Source: Bacteroidales bacterium (GTDB lineage: Bacteria; Bacteroidota; Bacteroidia; Bacteroidales; WCHB1-69). From it: a DNA stretch of 54,693 nt. Of the stretch, positions 41,156 through 50,415 are shown piece by piece. The position numbers and the translations under genes are program-made. The notes beneath the pieces are model-generated. The model made no database searches. It was given only the letters and a program-made list of their open reading frames with translations, and was not told where the DNA came from. How positions within the stretch are numbered: the first letter of the stretch is position 1; the number at the start of each line of letters is the position of its first letter. The stretch lies in contig JAFZZT010000003.1 in assembly GCA_017615595.1 (NCBI GenBank), positions 1 to 54,693 on the forward strand. Direction: 5' to 3'.

Positions 41156-43702
41156 ATGAAAAAACTATTACTATGTGTCCTTGCATTCTTCTGCGTGCTC
41201 CCGTATATGAGCGCCCAGAACGGTGGGGGAAAGAAGAAGGATAAAAAGTCGTCCACAGACACGACCCAAGTCATGAACGTGCCGGGAGACGAGAACGCAT
41301 CCGTTGATCTCAGCGAAGGTCAAGGTGACGACAGCGAGTCCGGAGAGAACAACTACATTCCGGGACTGCTGCATTCCAGCCAGGATGTGTATGTCAACAA
41401 CACCTCCTACACCTTCAGCATCGCCTACTTCCGCGCCAGAGGGTTGGACAACAAGTATCAGGATGTCTGCCTGAACGGATTTGCGATGAACAGTATGATC
41501 ACAGACCGCGCCTCCTATTCCCAGTGGGGTGGTCTGAACCATATCTTCCGTTATCCGGAGAACATCGCCAACCTCAACTTGGCGGCGTTCACCTTTGGTA
41601 ATGCCGGTGGGGCCAGCAACTATAACCTGCGGGCGAGCAACTTCCGCCGCCAGCTGCGCGCCACCTACTCGCTGAGCAACCGCACCTACAACAACCGCGT
41701 GATCGTCACGGGTGCTACGGGTGTGATGAAAAACGGATGGTCAGTGGCCGCTTCGCTGTCTGCACGCTTCGGACATAACATTTCATACGTGGAAGGAACC
41801 ACCTACAACAGCTTCGCTGGCTTCGTCGCCGCCGAGAAACAGCTCAACGCGGCCAACCATCTCAACCTGTCGGCATTCGCCTCCTATACCTCCCGTGGCA
41901 TGCAGGCCAACGCCGTTCAGGAGGTTTACGATCTGCTCGGCAACAACTATTATAATGCCAACTGGGGCTGGTACCAGGGCAAGCAGCGTAATGCCCGTGT
42001 GCGCACGACCTGTGAGCCGGTCATCTTGCTGACCCACACCTATGCCCCCAAGAGCAACAAGATTCATATCCAGTCCACCATCGCCACCTCCTTCGGGCGC
42101 AACAATACCACCGCCCTGAACTGGTACGATGTGCCGGACCCGCGCCCTGACTACTACCGCTACCTGCCCTCTTACCAAGTGACGAATGGCGATACCGCCG
42201 GCTATTACAGCAATATCTTCAACTACTGGGCTTCCAATGACGAGTCCTATACTCAGGTCAACTGGGACAAGATGTATGAGGTGAACCAACTGGCGGCTCT
42301 GCAGGGCAAACGCGGCCAGTATATGGTGGAGAACAGAATCTACGACCACTTCCTGCTCGGCGGAAGCTCCAACTTCAACGCTACGCTGACAGAGCACGTC
42401 AAACTCTTTGGCGGCGTGGATTTCCGTGGCGTAAAACAGAAAAACTACAAGACCATCGCCGATATGCTCGGCGGCGCCTACTGGCTCGATGTCGATAAGT
42501 TCTCCGAAGGCGACTTCCCGGACGACCAGAATGTGCAATACAACGACCTCCTGCACATGAACGATACCCTGTATCAGGGCGACATCTTCGGCTATAACTA
42601 CGATTACCATATCTATACGCAGAAAGCCTGGGCCGTGGCTGCCTTCACCTATAACCATGTCGATTTCCATATCGGCGGCGAAATCGGCGGCACCGAGTTC
42701 TGGCGCTTTGGCCACATGCAGAATGGCCGCTTCCAGGACGAGTCCTACGGCAAGTCCGCCGTCAAAGGGTTCCTGGAAGGCGCCGGCAAGCTGGGCGTGA
42801 CCTATAAGATTAACGGACGTAACTATCTCGTCTTGAATGGTCTGGCCAGCTCTCAAGCCCCCAGCGTCTTGAATTCCTTCGTCTCCCCGCGTATCCGCAA
42901 CAAATATGTTGACAATCTCAAAAATGAGAAGATCTTCGCGGGAGATTTCTCTTACATCATCACCTATCCTGGCATCAAAATGCGTCTGACGGCCTATTTC
43001 ACCCAGATCATGGATGCTACCCGCCTCATCAGCTTCTATCACGATGACTATGCCAGCATGGTCAACTATTCCATCTCCGGCATCGACCAGCGTCATCTCG
43101 GCGCCGAGCTGGGTATGGAGATCAAGCTGGGCAGCATGTTCTCCCTGATCCTGGCCGGCAACTACGGCGACTACCGTTACTCCGACCGCGCCGAGGTGAC
43201 CATGAACGCTGATAACGGCACCGACTTCGAAGGAGACGTGGAGCGCACCGTCTATTGGAAGAACTTCCATGTGTCCGGCACCCCGCAAGTGGCTGCCACC
43301 GCTGGTCTGAAGTTCAACCACAACTATTGGTGGGTCAATGTCAACTGCAACTATTTCGACAAGATCTATTGCGACCTCAACCCCGAGCGCCGCACCTCTA
43401 CCGCCCGCGGCTCTATGGATGTCAACTCCGAACTCTATCATCAGGTGGTTGACCAGGAACGCCTCAAAGGCCAGTTCACCATGGATGTCTCCGTCAGCAA
43501 GTCTTGGAGAATCAAGAGCGGCTGCATCATCGGCTTCAATGCCAGCGTGACGAACCTGCTCAACAACAAGAACCTGGTGACGACCGCTTGGGAGCAGTAC
43601 CGCTTCGACTACTCTTCCTATAATGTCAACAAGTTTGCCAACAAGTACTATTATGCTTTCGGCACCACATTCTACCTCGGTCTCAATCTCACATTCAATT
43701 AA
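41156..43702 (+). CDS. TonB-dependent receptor-like protein without N-terminal regulatory domain
   Basis: I chose the ATG at 41156 (MKKLLLCVLAFFCVLPYMSAQ), which gives a signal peptide and fits the -7 box; an extension to 41081 runs through that box. The product is 848 residues. After the signal lies a Lys-rich, then acidic and Ser/Asn-rich stretch (GGGKKKDKKSS, ASVDLSEGQGDDSES), then a plug-like segment (FSIAYFRARGLDNKYQDVCLNG, SQWGGLNHIFRYPENIA) and a long beta barrel ending LGLNLTFN. No carboxypeptidase-like domain is present, unlike the first receptor. It forms a locus with two related lipoproteins, 18 and 9 bp gaps. The ligand is unknown. Confidence 0.88.
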   Translation: MKKLLLCVLAFFCVLPYMSAQNGGGKKKDKKSSTDTTQVMNVPGDENASVDLSEGQGDDSESGENNYIPGLLHSSQDVYVNNTSYTFSIAYFRARGLDNKYQDVCLNGFAMNSMITDRASYSQWGGLNHIFRYPENIANLNLAAFTFGNAGGASNYNLRASNFRRQLRATYSLSNRTYNNRVIVTGATGVMKNGWSVAASLSARFGHNISYVEGTTYNSFAGFVAAEKQLNAANHLNLSAFASYTSRGMQANAVQEVYDLLGNNYYNANWGWYQGKQRNARVRTTCEPVILLTHTYAPKSNKIHIQSTIATSFGRNNTTALNWYDVPDPRPDYYRYLPSYQVTNGDTAGYYSNIFNYWASNDESYTQVNWDKMYEVNQLAALQGKRGQYMVENRIYDHFLLGGSSNFNATLTEHVKLFGGVDFRGVKQKNYKTIADMLGGAYWLDVDKFSEGDFPDDQNVQYNDLLHMNDTLYQGDIFGYNYDYHIYTQKAWAVAAFTYNHVDFHIGGEIGGTEFWRFGHMQNGRFQDESYGKSAVKGFLEGAGKLGVTYKINGRNYLVLNGLASSQAPSVLNSFVSPRIRNKYVDNLKNEKIFAGDFSYIITYPGIKMRLTAYFTQIMDATRLISFYHDDYASMVNYSISGIDQRHLGAELGMEIKLGSMFSLILAGNYGDYRYSDRAEVTMNADNGTDFEGDVERTVYWKNFHVSGTPQVAATAGLKFNHNYWWVNVNCNYFDKIYCDLNPERRTSTARGSMDVNSELYHQVVDQERLKGQFTMDVSVSKSWRIKSGCIIGFNASVTNLLNNKNLVTTAWEQYRFDYSSYNVNKFANKYYYAFGTTFYLGLNLTFN

Positions 43703-43720
43703 TAGAAAAATCAGACAACA

Positions 43721-44983
43721 ATGAAGATAATGAAACATATATCCGTTCTGTCGCTGATATGCGGCATAGGTCTTTTCCTCTCCTCCTGCAACTGGGAGCA
43801 GGATGTGGCACCGGTCCCCACCTTCAACGGGGTGGCGAACATGACCATCGCTGAGCTGCTGGAGTATCATACCATCGGTTCTACCAACTCGTTTGACTCC
43901 ATTCCCGCCGGTACCATCATCTCCGGTATCGTGGTCAGCTCCGATGAGCATGGCAATTGCTACAAGTTCATCAATATTGAAGATGGCACCGCCGGCATCC
44001 AGATCAAGATCGACAATTCCACCTTGTATCACAAATATCCTGTCGGACAGCGCGTCTTCGTCAAGTGTGACGGTCTGGTGCTGGGCGACTATTATAAACT
44101 TCCCCAGCTGGGCATGTGGGAGAATGGCTCCATGCAGGGCATCCCTTCTTCCAAAACCTCGAAGTATATCTTCTGCGATGGCACGCCGATCAATATGGAA
44201 GAGGATTTCACCCCGCTGGTTCTGAACTCCATCCCCCGTGCCGACAATGTGCCCGCCACTTATTACAACCGCTTGGTCAAGTTGGAGAATGCCACCTTCG
44301 TGGAGGGCGGCGCAGCTACCTACTGTGAGCCCAACACCTCCACCAGCCATGATATCAAGATGTCCGATGGCACCACCATCACGATGCGTACCAGCAACTA
44401 CGCCGACTTCATCAATGAGATGCTGCCCGTTGGCACCGGCACCATCTATGGCATCTTGACCCGTTACAACAACTATGTGCAGATCGTGATTCGCGACCTG
44501 GACGATGTGCAGGGCTTCGTGGTCCCGCAACAAACCCAGACCATCTTCAGCGTCAACTACAACACTGCTTTCGAGGATGGCTGGATCCATGGCTCTAACT
44601 GGTCGATACTGTCCAACAGCAGTTTCACGGGCTTCTTCTACAACGGCTCTTCCTCTTCCAACGGAAGCTGGCTGATTTCTCCGGCCATCAACTTGAGTGA
44701 GGTCACCGATCCGACGTTGACCTTCACCCATCGTGCTCCGCAAGGCTTTAATTCCCAAAAGATGATGTGCTTCTATACGCCCGCTTACACTGGCGATGTG
44801 AACACCTCCTTATGGATTCCACTTAACCTCAGCGCCGCAGAAGGCGAGAATGCCTTTGTGAACGAACATGTCATGTTGCCCGAGGGAGCGCAAACGGCCA
44901 ATTTCCGTATTGCCTTCAAAGCTATGGGCGAAAACGTACAATGGGCTATCAACAATATCACGATTACTGGCTTAGCAAAATAA
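43721..44983 (+). CDS. DUF5689-like lipoprotein A with choice-of-anchor J-like C-terminus
   Basis: The 420-residue protein has a lipoprotein signal (LSSC, Cys23) followed by NWEQD, acidic residues as in Bacteroidota surface-export signals. An OB-like DUF5689 region follows (VVSSDEHGNCYKFINIEDG, TLYHKYPVGQRVFVKCDGL), then a DUF with TITMRTSNYADFINEMLP, and a C-terminal beta-sandwich (FEDGWIHGSNW, GSWLISPAINLSEV) like choice-of-anchor J. It is a paralogue of the next gene. It is probably the surface partner of the receptor. Confidence 0.8.
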   Translation: MKIMKHISVLSLICGIGLFLSSCNWEQDVAPVPTFNGVANMTIAELLEYHTIGSTNSFDSIPAGTIISGIVVSSDEHGNCYKFINIEDGTAGIQIKIDNSTLYHKYPVGQRVFVKCDGLVLGDYYKLPQLGMWENGSMQGIPSSKTSKYIFCDGTPINMEEDFTPLVLNSIPRADNVPATYYNRLVKLENATFVEGGAATYCEPNTSTSHDIKMSDGTTITMRTSNYADFINEMLPVGTGTIYGILTRYNNYVQIVIRDLDDVQGFVVPQQTQTIFSVNYNTAFEDGWIHGSNWSILSNSSFTGFFYNGSSSSNGSWLISPAINLSEVTDPTLTFTHRAPQGFNSQKMMCFYTPAYTGDVNTSLWIPLNLSAAEGENAFVNEHVMLPEGAQTANFRIAFKAMGENVQWAINNITITGLAK

Positions 44984-44992
44984 TCATCCACT

Positions 44993-46300
44993 ATGAAAAA
45001 GATCAGCACCTATATAATAATATTGTCAGCTCTGATGGCTGGCTTGTTCTCTTCCTGCAACCGCTGGGAGGAACCTGAATTCCAAGCCCCTGTTTATGAC
45101 GGCCCCGCCGCCAACCACACCATCGCTGACATCAAGGCCATGCATCCCAACCTGGGATCAGGCGCGCAAGACTCTATCTGCAGCTACGATGATGTCTTCA
45201 TCGTCAAGGCCACCGTGGTCAGCTCCGACCAGGGCGGCAACTGCTACAAATACCTCACTATCCAGGACGAGACCGGCGGTATCGAGATTTCCATCGACCG
45301 CAGCGGCCTTTACAATGAGTATCCGGTGGGACAGACGGTCTATCTGGATTGCCGTGGTTTGATTGTGGGCGATTATCACAACAAATACCAGGTTGGCTGG
45401 AAATACAATGGCTCTGTGGGCCGCATCAACCAGGCAGCCTTGGGTCAGTACCTGCACAAGGACGGTATCCCAGACATGACCAACCCCATCGTGGCTAATC
45501 CCATCGAGGTTACCGGCTCCTCCCAGCTGACCCCCGAGAATGTGAACTGCCTCGTCAAGATCAATGGCTGTACGTTTGATTCCCAACACCATGGTCAGCC
45601 GCTGGCATCCAACGACTTCACCTGTGACCGTACCATCTACATCAACGGAACGCCTATCACGGTGCGCACCTCCAACTATGCCTATTTCCGCAACATCATC
45701 ATCGATGCTACCAAAGAGTATTGTCTCTATGGCATCCTTTCAGTGTACAATTCCAATTATCAGCTGACCCTGCGCACCAAAGAAGATGTGCAGGAGATGC
45801 TTCAGGATGTGGTGCTGGCCGAAAGCTATGTGAATGCCAACTCTCTGACCAATGGCACATGGGGCTGTTATCCGGCCAACAACAGCTGGCAATACCGCAG
45901 CTTCCAAGGCGCCGATATCATCTTCCATAATAGTGCCACGGAGGCTTGTGACGACTGGCTCATCTCTCCGGTCATCAACCTCTCGAACGCCAGCTCTTTG
46001 GACAATGTGATTCTGGAGATCAAGCATCAGAACAATGTGAGTGGCAGCTTGGCTACCTATTATCAGGTCTATTACTCCACCACCTATACGGATGGGGAAG
46101 ATCCTGCCACGCATGGCGACTGGCAGCCGTTCACGCCCAATCTGAATGTCTTCCCGAATAGCTTGGGCTGGAGCAATGCGTTGGATCTTAGCGTTCTGCC
46201 TAACAAGACTTTCCGAATAGCTCTTCGATATCATAAGGATGGCGCTCCGAACGGAACCCCCTGGGCTTTCCAAGGCTATCGAATCACCCAACTCAACTAA
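44993..46300 (+). CDS. DUF5689-like lipoprotein B, paralogue of the preceding gene
   Basis: The 435-residue protein has a lipoprotein signal (FSSC, Cys22) followed by NRWEEPE. It aligns with protein A throughout: VVSSDQGGNCYKYLTIQDETGG, in shorter form, LYNEYPVGQTVYLDCRGLIVGDY, ITVRTSNYAYFRNI and DWLISPVINLSNAS. Divergence is high but order is kept, so the pair arose by duplication. It starts nine bases after A. Two paralogues beside one receptor suggest a two-lipoprotein surface complex. Confidence 0.8.
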   Translation: MKKISTYIIILSALMAGLFSSCNRWEEPEFQAPVYDGPAANHTIADIKAMHPNLGSGAQDSICSYDDVFIVKATVVSSDQGGNCYKYLTIQDETGGIEISIDRSGLYNEYPVGQTVYLDCRGLIVGDYHNKYQVGWKYNGSVGRINQAALGQYLHKDGIPDMTNPIVANPIEVTGSSQLTPENVNCLVKINGCTFDSQHHGQPLASNDFTCDRTIYINGTPITVRTSNYAYFRNIIIDATKEYCLYGILSVYNSNYQLTLRTKEDVQEMLQDVVLAESYVNANSLTNGTWGCYPANNSWQYRSFQGADIIFHNSATEACDDWLISPVINLSNASSLDNVILEIKHQNNVSGSLATYYQVYYSTTYTDGEDPATHGDWQPFTPNLNVFPNSLGWSNALDLSVLPNKTFRIALRYHKDGAPNGTPWAFQGYRITQLN

Positions 46301-46331
46301 TACATAACGAACTATAATTCCAAGATCTAGA

Positions 46332-47540
46332 ATGAGAAACCTGAGCTCCATTGAGGAGACTTTAGAAGATTTGAAGGCGGGGAAATTCATCATCATGGTG
46401 GATGATGAAGACCGCGAGAATGAAGGAGATTTTATCATAGCAGCCGAGAAGATAACCCCCGAGAAGGTGAACTTCATGCTGCAATATGGACGCGGGGTCC
46501 TCTGTGTGCCGCTCACCAAAGAGCGTTGCGAGCAGTTGGACTTGTCCATGCAGGTCAATGACAACACTTCCATGCACGGCACACCGTTCACGGTGACGGT
46601 GGACCTGCTGGGCTATGGTTGCACGACTGGTGTATCCATGTCCGACCGTGCCGCCACCATCAAGGCGTTGGCGGACCCGACCATGAAGCCGGGCAACTTC
46701 GGACGTCCCGGCCATGTGAACCCCTTGCGTGCCCGTGACGGGGGCGTGCTCGTGCGCGCCGGCCATACGGAAGCGACGGTCGATATGTGCCGCCTCGCCG
46801 GCTTGCAGCCTGTGGGCTCGCTGATCGAGGTCATCAACCCCGATGGCACGATGGCCCGCCTGCCGCAGCTGCTGGAGATCGCCGAGAAACATGATATCAA
46901 GGTGACCAGCATCGAGAAGCTGATCGCCTACCGTCTGCAGCGCGAGACCCTCATCCGCAAGGAACAGGAGGTCAACCTGCCGACCCGCTGGGGCACCTTC
47001 CGTCTCATCGCCTATACGCAGCTCAATAACGGCGCCACCCATCTGGCCCTCAAGAAGGGCGAGTGGGAAGCCGGCGAGCCCGTCATGGTACGCGTCCACT
47101 CCTCCTGCGCCACGGGCGACATCTTCGGCTCCTGCAAGTGCGACTGCGGCGACCAGCTGCACCAAGCCATGCAGATGGTGGACCAGGCCGGCAAGGGCCT
47201 CGTCCTCTATATGAGTCAGGAAGGTAGGGGCATCGGTCTTATCAATAAACTCAGAGCCTATCACCTGCAAGAGCTGGGACGTGACACCGTGGAGGCCAAC
47301 ATCGAGCTGGGCTTCAAGGCCGACGAGCGCGACTACGGCATCGGCGCGCAGATCCTGCGCGACCTCAAAGCCACCAACGTGCGCCTCATCACCAACAACC
47401 CTGCCAAGCGGGTGGGACTTGATGCCCACGGCATCAACATCACGGAGACGATACCCATCATCATTGCACCGAACAAAGACAACGCCCGCTATCTCAAGAC
47501 CAAACAGGAGAAGATGGGCCACGACCTGCACCTCGACTAA
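46332..47540 (+). CDS. ribBA: Bifunctional riboflavin enzyme RibBA
   Basis: The 402-residue fusion supplies both precursors of riboflavin: 3,4-dihydroxy-2-butanone 4-phosphate from ribulose 5-phosphate (N-terminal half) and the pyrimidine from GTP (C-terminal half). The first has [10 protein letters not shown] near 22-31; the second has the zinc cysteines in [18 protein letters not shown] and the arginine in [10 protein letters not shown]. It is 31 bp after lipoprotein B, which leaves no room for an FMN riboswitch. mtgA follows after six bases. Confidence 0.97.
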   Translation: MRNLSSIEETLEDLKAGKFIIMVDDEDRENEGDFIIAAEKITPEKVNFMLQYGRGVLCVPLTKERCEQLDLSMQVNDNTSMHGTPFTVTVDLLGYGCTTGVSMSDRAATIKALADPTMKPGNFGRPGHVNPLRARDGGVLVRAGHTEATVDMCRLAGLQPVGSLIEVINPDGTMARLPQLLEIAEKHDIKVTSIEKLIAYRLQRETLIRKEQEVNLPTRWGTFRLIAYTQLNNGATHLALKKGEWEAGEPVMVRVHSSCATGDIFGSCKCDCGDQLHQAMQMVDQAGKGLVLYMSQEGRGIGLINKLRAYHLQELGRDTVEANIELGFKADERDYGIGAQILRDLKATNVRLITNNPAKRVGLDAHGINITETIPIIIAPNKDNARYLKTKQEKMGHDLHLD

Positions 47541-47546
47541 TCCGCT

Positions 47547-48344
47547 ATGGCTACCAAGAAAAGCAAAAGTACCAAATCCAAGAAGAAATCCTCTTTTTGG
47601 AGGATTGTGGGTAAGATAGTCTTAGGATTATTCCTCCTCAGCATCCTGCTGCCCATCGCCTACCGCTGGATCAACCCGCCGGTGACGTTGCTGATGCTCC
47701 GCAGGGCTGTCTTTGACGGCCAGTCCATCGAGAAGAAATGGAAGCCTATCGAGGAGATCTCGCCCAACATGTACAAGGCGGCCATTGCCTCTGAGGACAA
47801 CTATTTCCTCGGCCATCGCGGTTTTGATGTCATTGCCATTGACCAGGCCATCCAAGAGCGCGAGCATGGCCGCAAGCGTGGTGCCAGCACCATCTCCCAG
47901 CAGACGGCCAAGAATGTCTTCCTCTGGCCCAAGAGCTCGTGGGTGCGCAAAGGCTTTGAGGTCTATTATACCTTCATGATCGAGACCTTTTGGGGCAAGG
48001 AGCGCATCATGGAGGTCTATCTGAACGTCATCGAGATGGGTCCCGGCATCTATGGCGCCGAGGCTGCCGCACAGCACTACTTCCACTGCAGCGCCAAGAA
48101 CCTGAGCGCGCATCAGGCGGCCCTCATCACGGCCTGCTACCCCGCACCGCTGAAGCGCAACCCCGCCAGACCGTCCGGATATGTCTCCCATCAGGCTTCC
48201 GTCATCCAAGGACGCATGGCCAAGTACGGCAACCCCAAGTTCACAGACGAATATATCAAAGGCTGCCGCGAACGCTATAAGAAAGCCGTCAATAAATGGG
48301 AAAGTAAAAAGAAGAAACAATTGAAGCGGAAAAAGAAGAAATGA
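47547..48344 (+). CDS. mtgA: Monofunctional biosynthetic peptidoglycan transglycosylase
   Basis: MtgA polymerises lipid II into glycan strands. The 265-residue protein has a basic N-terminus, one membrane helix (about 23-43) and a GT51 domain with ASEDNYFLGHRGFD (catalytic Glu), RGASTISQQTAKNVFLW, KERIMEVYLNVIEMG and AAQHYF, the canonical GT51 motifs. The Lys-rich tail (SKKKKQLKRKKKK) is odd. It follows ribBA by six bases, so the same transcript is likely. Confidence 0.95.
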   Translation: MATKKSKSTKSKKKSSFWRIVGKIVLGLFLLSILLPIAYRWINPPVTLLMLRRAVFDGQSIEKKWKPIEEISPNMYKAAIASEDNYFLGHRGFDVIAIDQAIQEREHGRKRGASTISQQTAKNVFLWPKSSWVRKGFEVYYTFMIETFWGKERIMEVYLNVIEMGPGIYGAEAAAQHYFHCSAKNLSAHQAALITACYPAPLKRNPARPSGYVSHQASVIQGRMAKYGNPKFTDEYIKGCRERYKKAVNKWESKKKKQLKRKKKK

Positions 48345-48368
48345 GATAGACGCTTTTCATTTTTTTTC

Positions 48369-48376
48369 TATTTTTG
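48369..48376 (+). promoter_or_regulatory. -7 box upstream of kbl
   Basis: TATTTTTG followed by CACC lies 189 bp before the kbl ATG. The implied long leader contains an octamer repeat tract. Confidence 0.5.
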
Positions 48377-48399
48377 CACCTCTATATATCAACACTCTT

Positions 48400-48515
48400 A
48401 CTCCAAACACTACCAAACACTACCCAACACTCCTTAGTTTCTTAACTTCTTAACTTCTTAGTTTCTTAACTTCTTAACTTCTTAGTTTCTTAACTCCTTA
48501 ACTCCACACCTCACC
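48400..48515. repeat. Tandem octamer tract, unit CTTCTTAA
   Basis: AAACACTAC-like units (48400-48432) are followed by eight-base units CTTCTTAA, CTTCTTAG, TTTCTTAA and CTCCTTAA. A higher-order 24-bp unit is repeated at least twice. It lies in the likely kbl leader. No gene was seen in 48345-48565. Confidence 0.9.
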
Positions 48516-48565
48516 CTCCATGATTTAATAGTTTAATATCTTCATAACTTAATAAACGTAACACC

Positions 48566-49756
48566 ATGTACACCAATTTTCAAAACCATCTTCAGAAAGA
48601 ATTAGCCGACATCAAAGAAGCCGGTTTGTACAAGAATGAAAGAATCATCGCCTCTCCTCAGAGTGGTGAGATCACGCTGCAGGACGGCAGCAAGGTGCTC
48701 AACTTCTGCGCCAACAACTACCTGGGTCTTGCCAACGACTCGCGTCTGATCGCCGCCGCCAAGGAAGCCCTTGACACCCACGGCTACGGCATGGCCTCCG
48801 TACGTTTCATCTGCGGCTGCTCCGACCTGCACAAGGCTCTGGAGAAGAAGATCGCCGAGTTCTTCGGCACGGAGGACACCATCCTCTACGCTGCCTGTTT
48901 CGACGCCAACGGCGGTGTCTTCGAGCCCCTGCTCACCGAACAGGACGCCATCATCTCCGACGCCCTCAACCACGCTTCCATCATCGACGGCGTGCGCCTC
49001 TGCAAGGCTGTGCGCTACCGCTATAAAAATGCCGATATGGCCGACCTCGAGGAGCAACTCAAGGCTGCTCAGGCCCAACGCTTCCGTATCATCGTCACGG
49101 ACGGCGTGTTCAGCATGGACGGCAACGTTTGTCCGCTCGACAAGATCTATGAGCTGGCACAGAAATATGATGCCATGGTCATGGTGGACGAGTCTCACTC
49201 CGCTGGCGTGGTGGGCAACACCGGTCGCGGTGTGACCGAGCGCTACAACCTGCGCGGCAAGATTGAAATCCTCACCGGCACCCTGGGCAAGGCCTTCGGT
49301 GGCGCTATCGGTGGTTTCACCACTGGCAAGAAGGAGATCATCGACATGCTGCGTCAACGCTCCCGTCCGTACCTCTTCTCCAACTCCATCCCGCCGATGG
49401 TCGCTGCTGCCGGCTGCAAGATGGTCGATATCATGTCCGAGACCAACGAACTGCAAGACAAGCTGCACAGCAACACCGAGTATTTCGTGGGCAAGATGAA
49501 GGCCGCCGGCTTCGACATCAAACCGACCGAGTCCGCTATCTGCGCCGTGATGCTCTATGACGCCAAGCTGTCTCAGGTGATGGCCGCCAAACTACAGGAG
49601 GAAGGCATCTATGTCACCGGTTTCTACTATCCCGTGGTACCGAAAGACCAAGCCCGTATCCGCGTGCAGATCTCCGCAGCCCACGAGCCCGAGCACCTCG
49701 ACAAGTGCATCGCCGCCTTCACCAAGATCGGCAAGGAACTGGGCGTGATCAAATAA
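48566..49756 (+). CDS. kbl: Glycine C-acetyltransferase (2-amino-3-ketobutyrate CoA ligase)
   Basis: Kbl converts 2-amino-3-ketobutyrate plus CoA to glycine and acetyl-CoA in threonine breakdown. The 396-residue alpha-oxoamine synthase has NFCANNYLGLAND, GYGMASVRFICG, VDESHSAGVVGNTGRG and the PLP lysine in TLGKAFGGA. It lacks a neighbouring tdh (threonine dehydrogenase), the usual partner. With kal and kce it points to amino-acid use by the organism. Confidence 0.95.
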   Translation: MYTNFQNHLQKELADIKEAGLYKNERIIASPQSGEITLQDGSKVLNFCANNYLGLANDSRLIAAAKEALDTHGYGMASVRFICGCSDLHKALEKKIAEFFGTEDTILYAACFDANGGVFEPLLTEQDAIISDALNHASIIDGVRLCKAVRYRYKNADMADLEEQLKAAQAQRFRIIVTDGVFSMDGNVCPLDKIYELAQKYDAMVMVDESHSAGVVGNTGRGVTERYNLRGKIEILTGTLGKAFGGAIGGFTTGKKEIIDMLRQRSRPYLFSNSIPPMVAAAGCKMVDIMSETNELQDKLHSNTEYFVGKMKAAGFDIKPTESAICAVMLYDAKLSQVMAAKLQEEGIYVTGFYYPVVPKDQARIRVQISAAHEPEHLDKCIAAFTKIGKELGVIK

Positions 49757-49828
49757 TAGCGAGCGCTATACAATATCTCAGACTATTTTTCGTTTTCACC
49801 ATTATTAATAACATAAAAAACATTAACA

Positions 49829-50245
49829 ATGAAAAAAATCGCTTTATTCGCACTTGTTTGCTGCGCTTTCGTGCTCTCAAGCTGCAACAGAAGTCAACAG
49901 ACTTATGTGACCACAACGGATTATGTGTTCCTCAACCCCACTAACGCTATCAGTGCCAAGGCTATCGTCAATACCATCAACCTCTACTGGGATGGTGAGT
50001 ATGTGTTCACCGGCAACGATGTGAACTATACGGATGTGAAGGCTAAAGCCAAATACATCAGCGCTGTGACTGCTATCTTGGCTCGCGGTGGTGACATCAA
50101 ACAATATATGGAAGGTGAGGACTATTTCCTCTATAATCTGTATAGAAAGGCTGACAATGAGTTGCTGGTATCCTACAAGTTCTATGTCGAAGAGGACGGT
50201 GACTTCGCCTCACAGAAACTTGTGGATAACGTGGAAGAAGAATAA
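49829..50245 (+). CDS. Small lipoprotein of unknown function
   Basis: The 138-residue protein has a signal ending LSSC (Cys19), followed by NRSQQTY with no acidic residues, so probably not surface-exported. The mature part is mixed helix and strand (AKAIVNTINLYWDGEYVF, KAKYISAVTAILARGG). I recognise no family. It follows kbl by 72 bp and ends at a terminator, so it may be in its own or the kbl unit. Confidence 0.7.
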   Translation: MKKIALFALVCCAFVLSSCNRSQQTYVTTTDYVFLNPTNAISAKAIVNTINLYWDGEYVFTGNDVNYTDVKAKAKYISAVTAILARGGDIKQYMEGEDYFLYNLYRKADNELLVSYKFYVEEDGDFASQKLVDNVEEE

Positions 50246-50265
50246 TCTCTTGTGCGTATTCAATC

Positions 50266-50298
50266 AAAAAAGAGCCTCCATGTCGGGGGCTCTTTTTT
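50266..50298 (+). terminator. Rho-independent terminator
   Basis: A 14-bp stem with one G-T pair (AAAAAAGAGCCTCC against GGGGGCTCTTTTTT) and loop ATGTC is followed by further T. It closes the kbl-lipoprotein unit. Confidence 0.9.
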
Positions 50299-50303
50299 TG
50301 TGA

Positions 50304-50334
50304 TTTGATGTTTTCTTTGAAAAATATATCTTTG
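50304..50334 (+). promoter_or_regulatory. Full -33/-7 promoter for the secreted protein gene
   Basis: TTTG at 50304-50307 and TATCTTTG at 50327-50334 are separated by exactly 19 bp, the reported spacing of Bacteroidota promoters. It is the only promoter here with a clear -33 element and lies 81 bp before the ATG at 50416. Confidence 0.7.
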
Positions 50335-50415
50335 CACCTCAAAATGAAAGCGTCTCCTTTTTGGGGGTCTTTTATGGAGAGCATATAATTGTTAAACAGT
50401 ATCTTATACAAAATT

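Noticed and set aside
41783-44758. 991-codon open frame on the minus strand across the receptor and lipoprotein A genes
   Set aside because: It is opposite two well-supported genes, crosses their junction, has a His/Asp/Gly/Val-rich composition typical of antisense reading of GC-biased codons, and shows no domain.
46301-46331. FMN riboswitch before ribBA
   Set aside because: Only 31 bp separate the genes, far too short for the aptamer.
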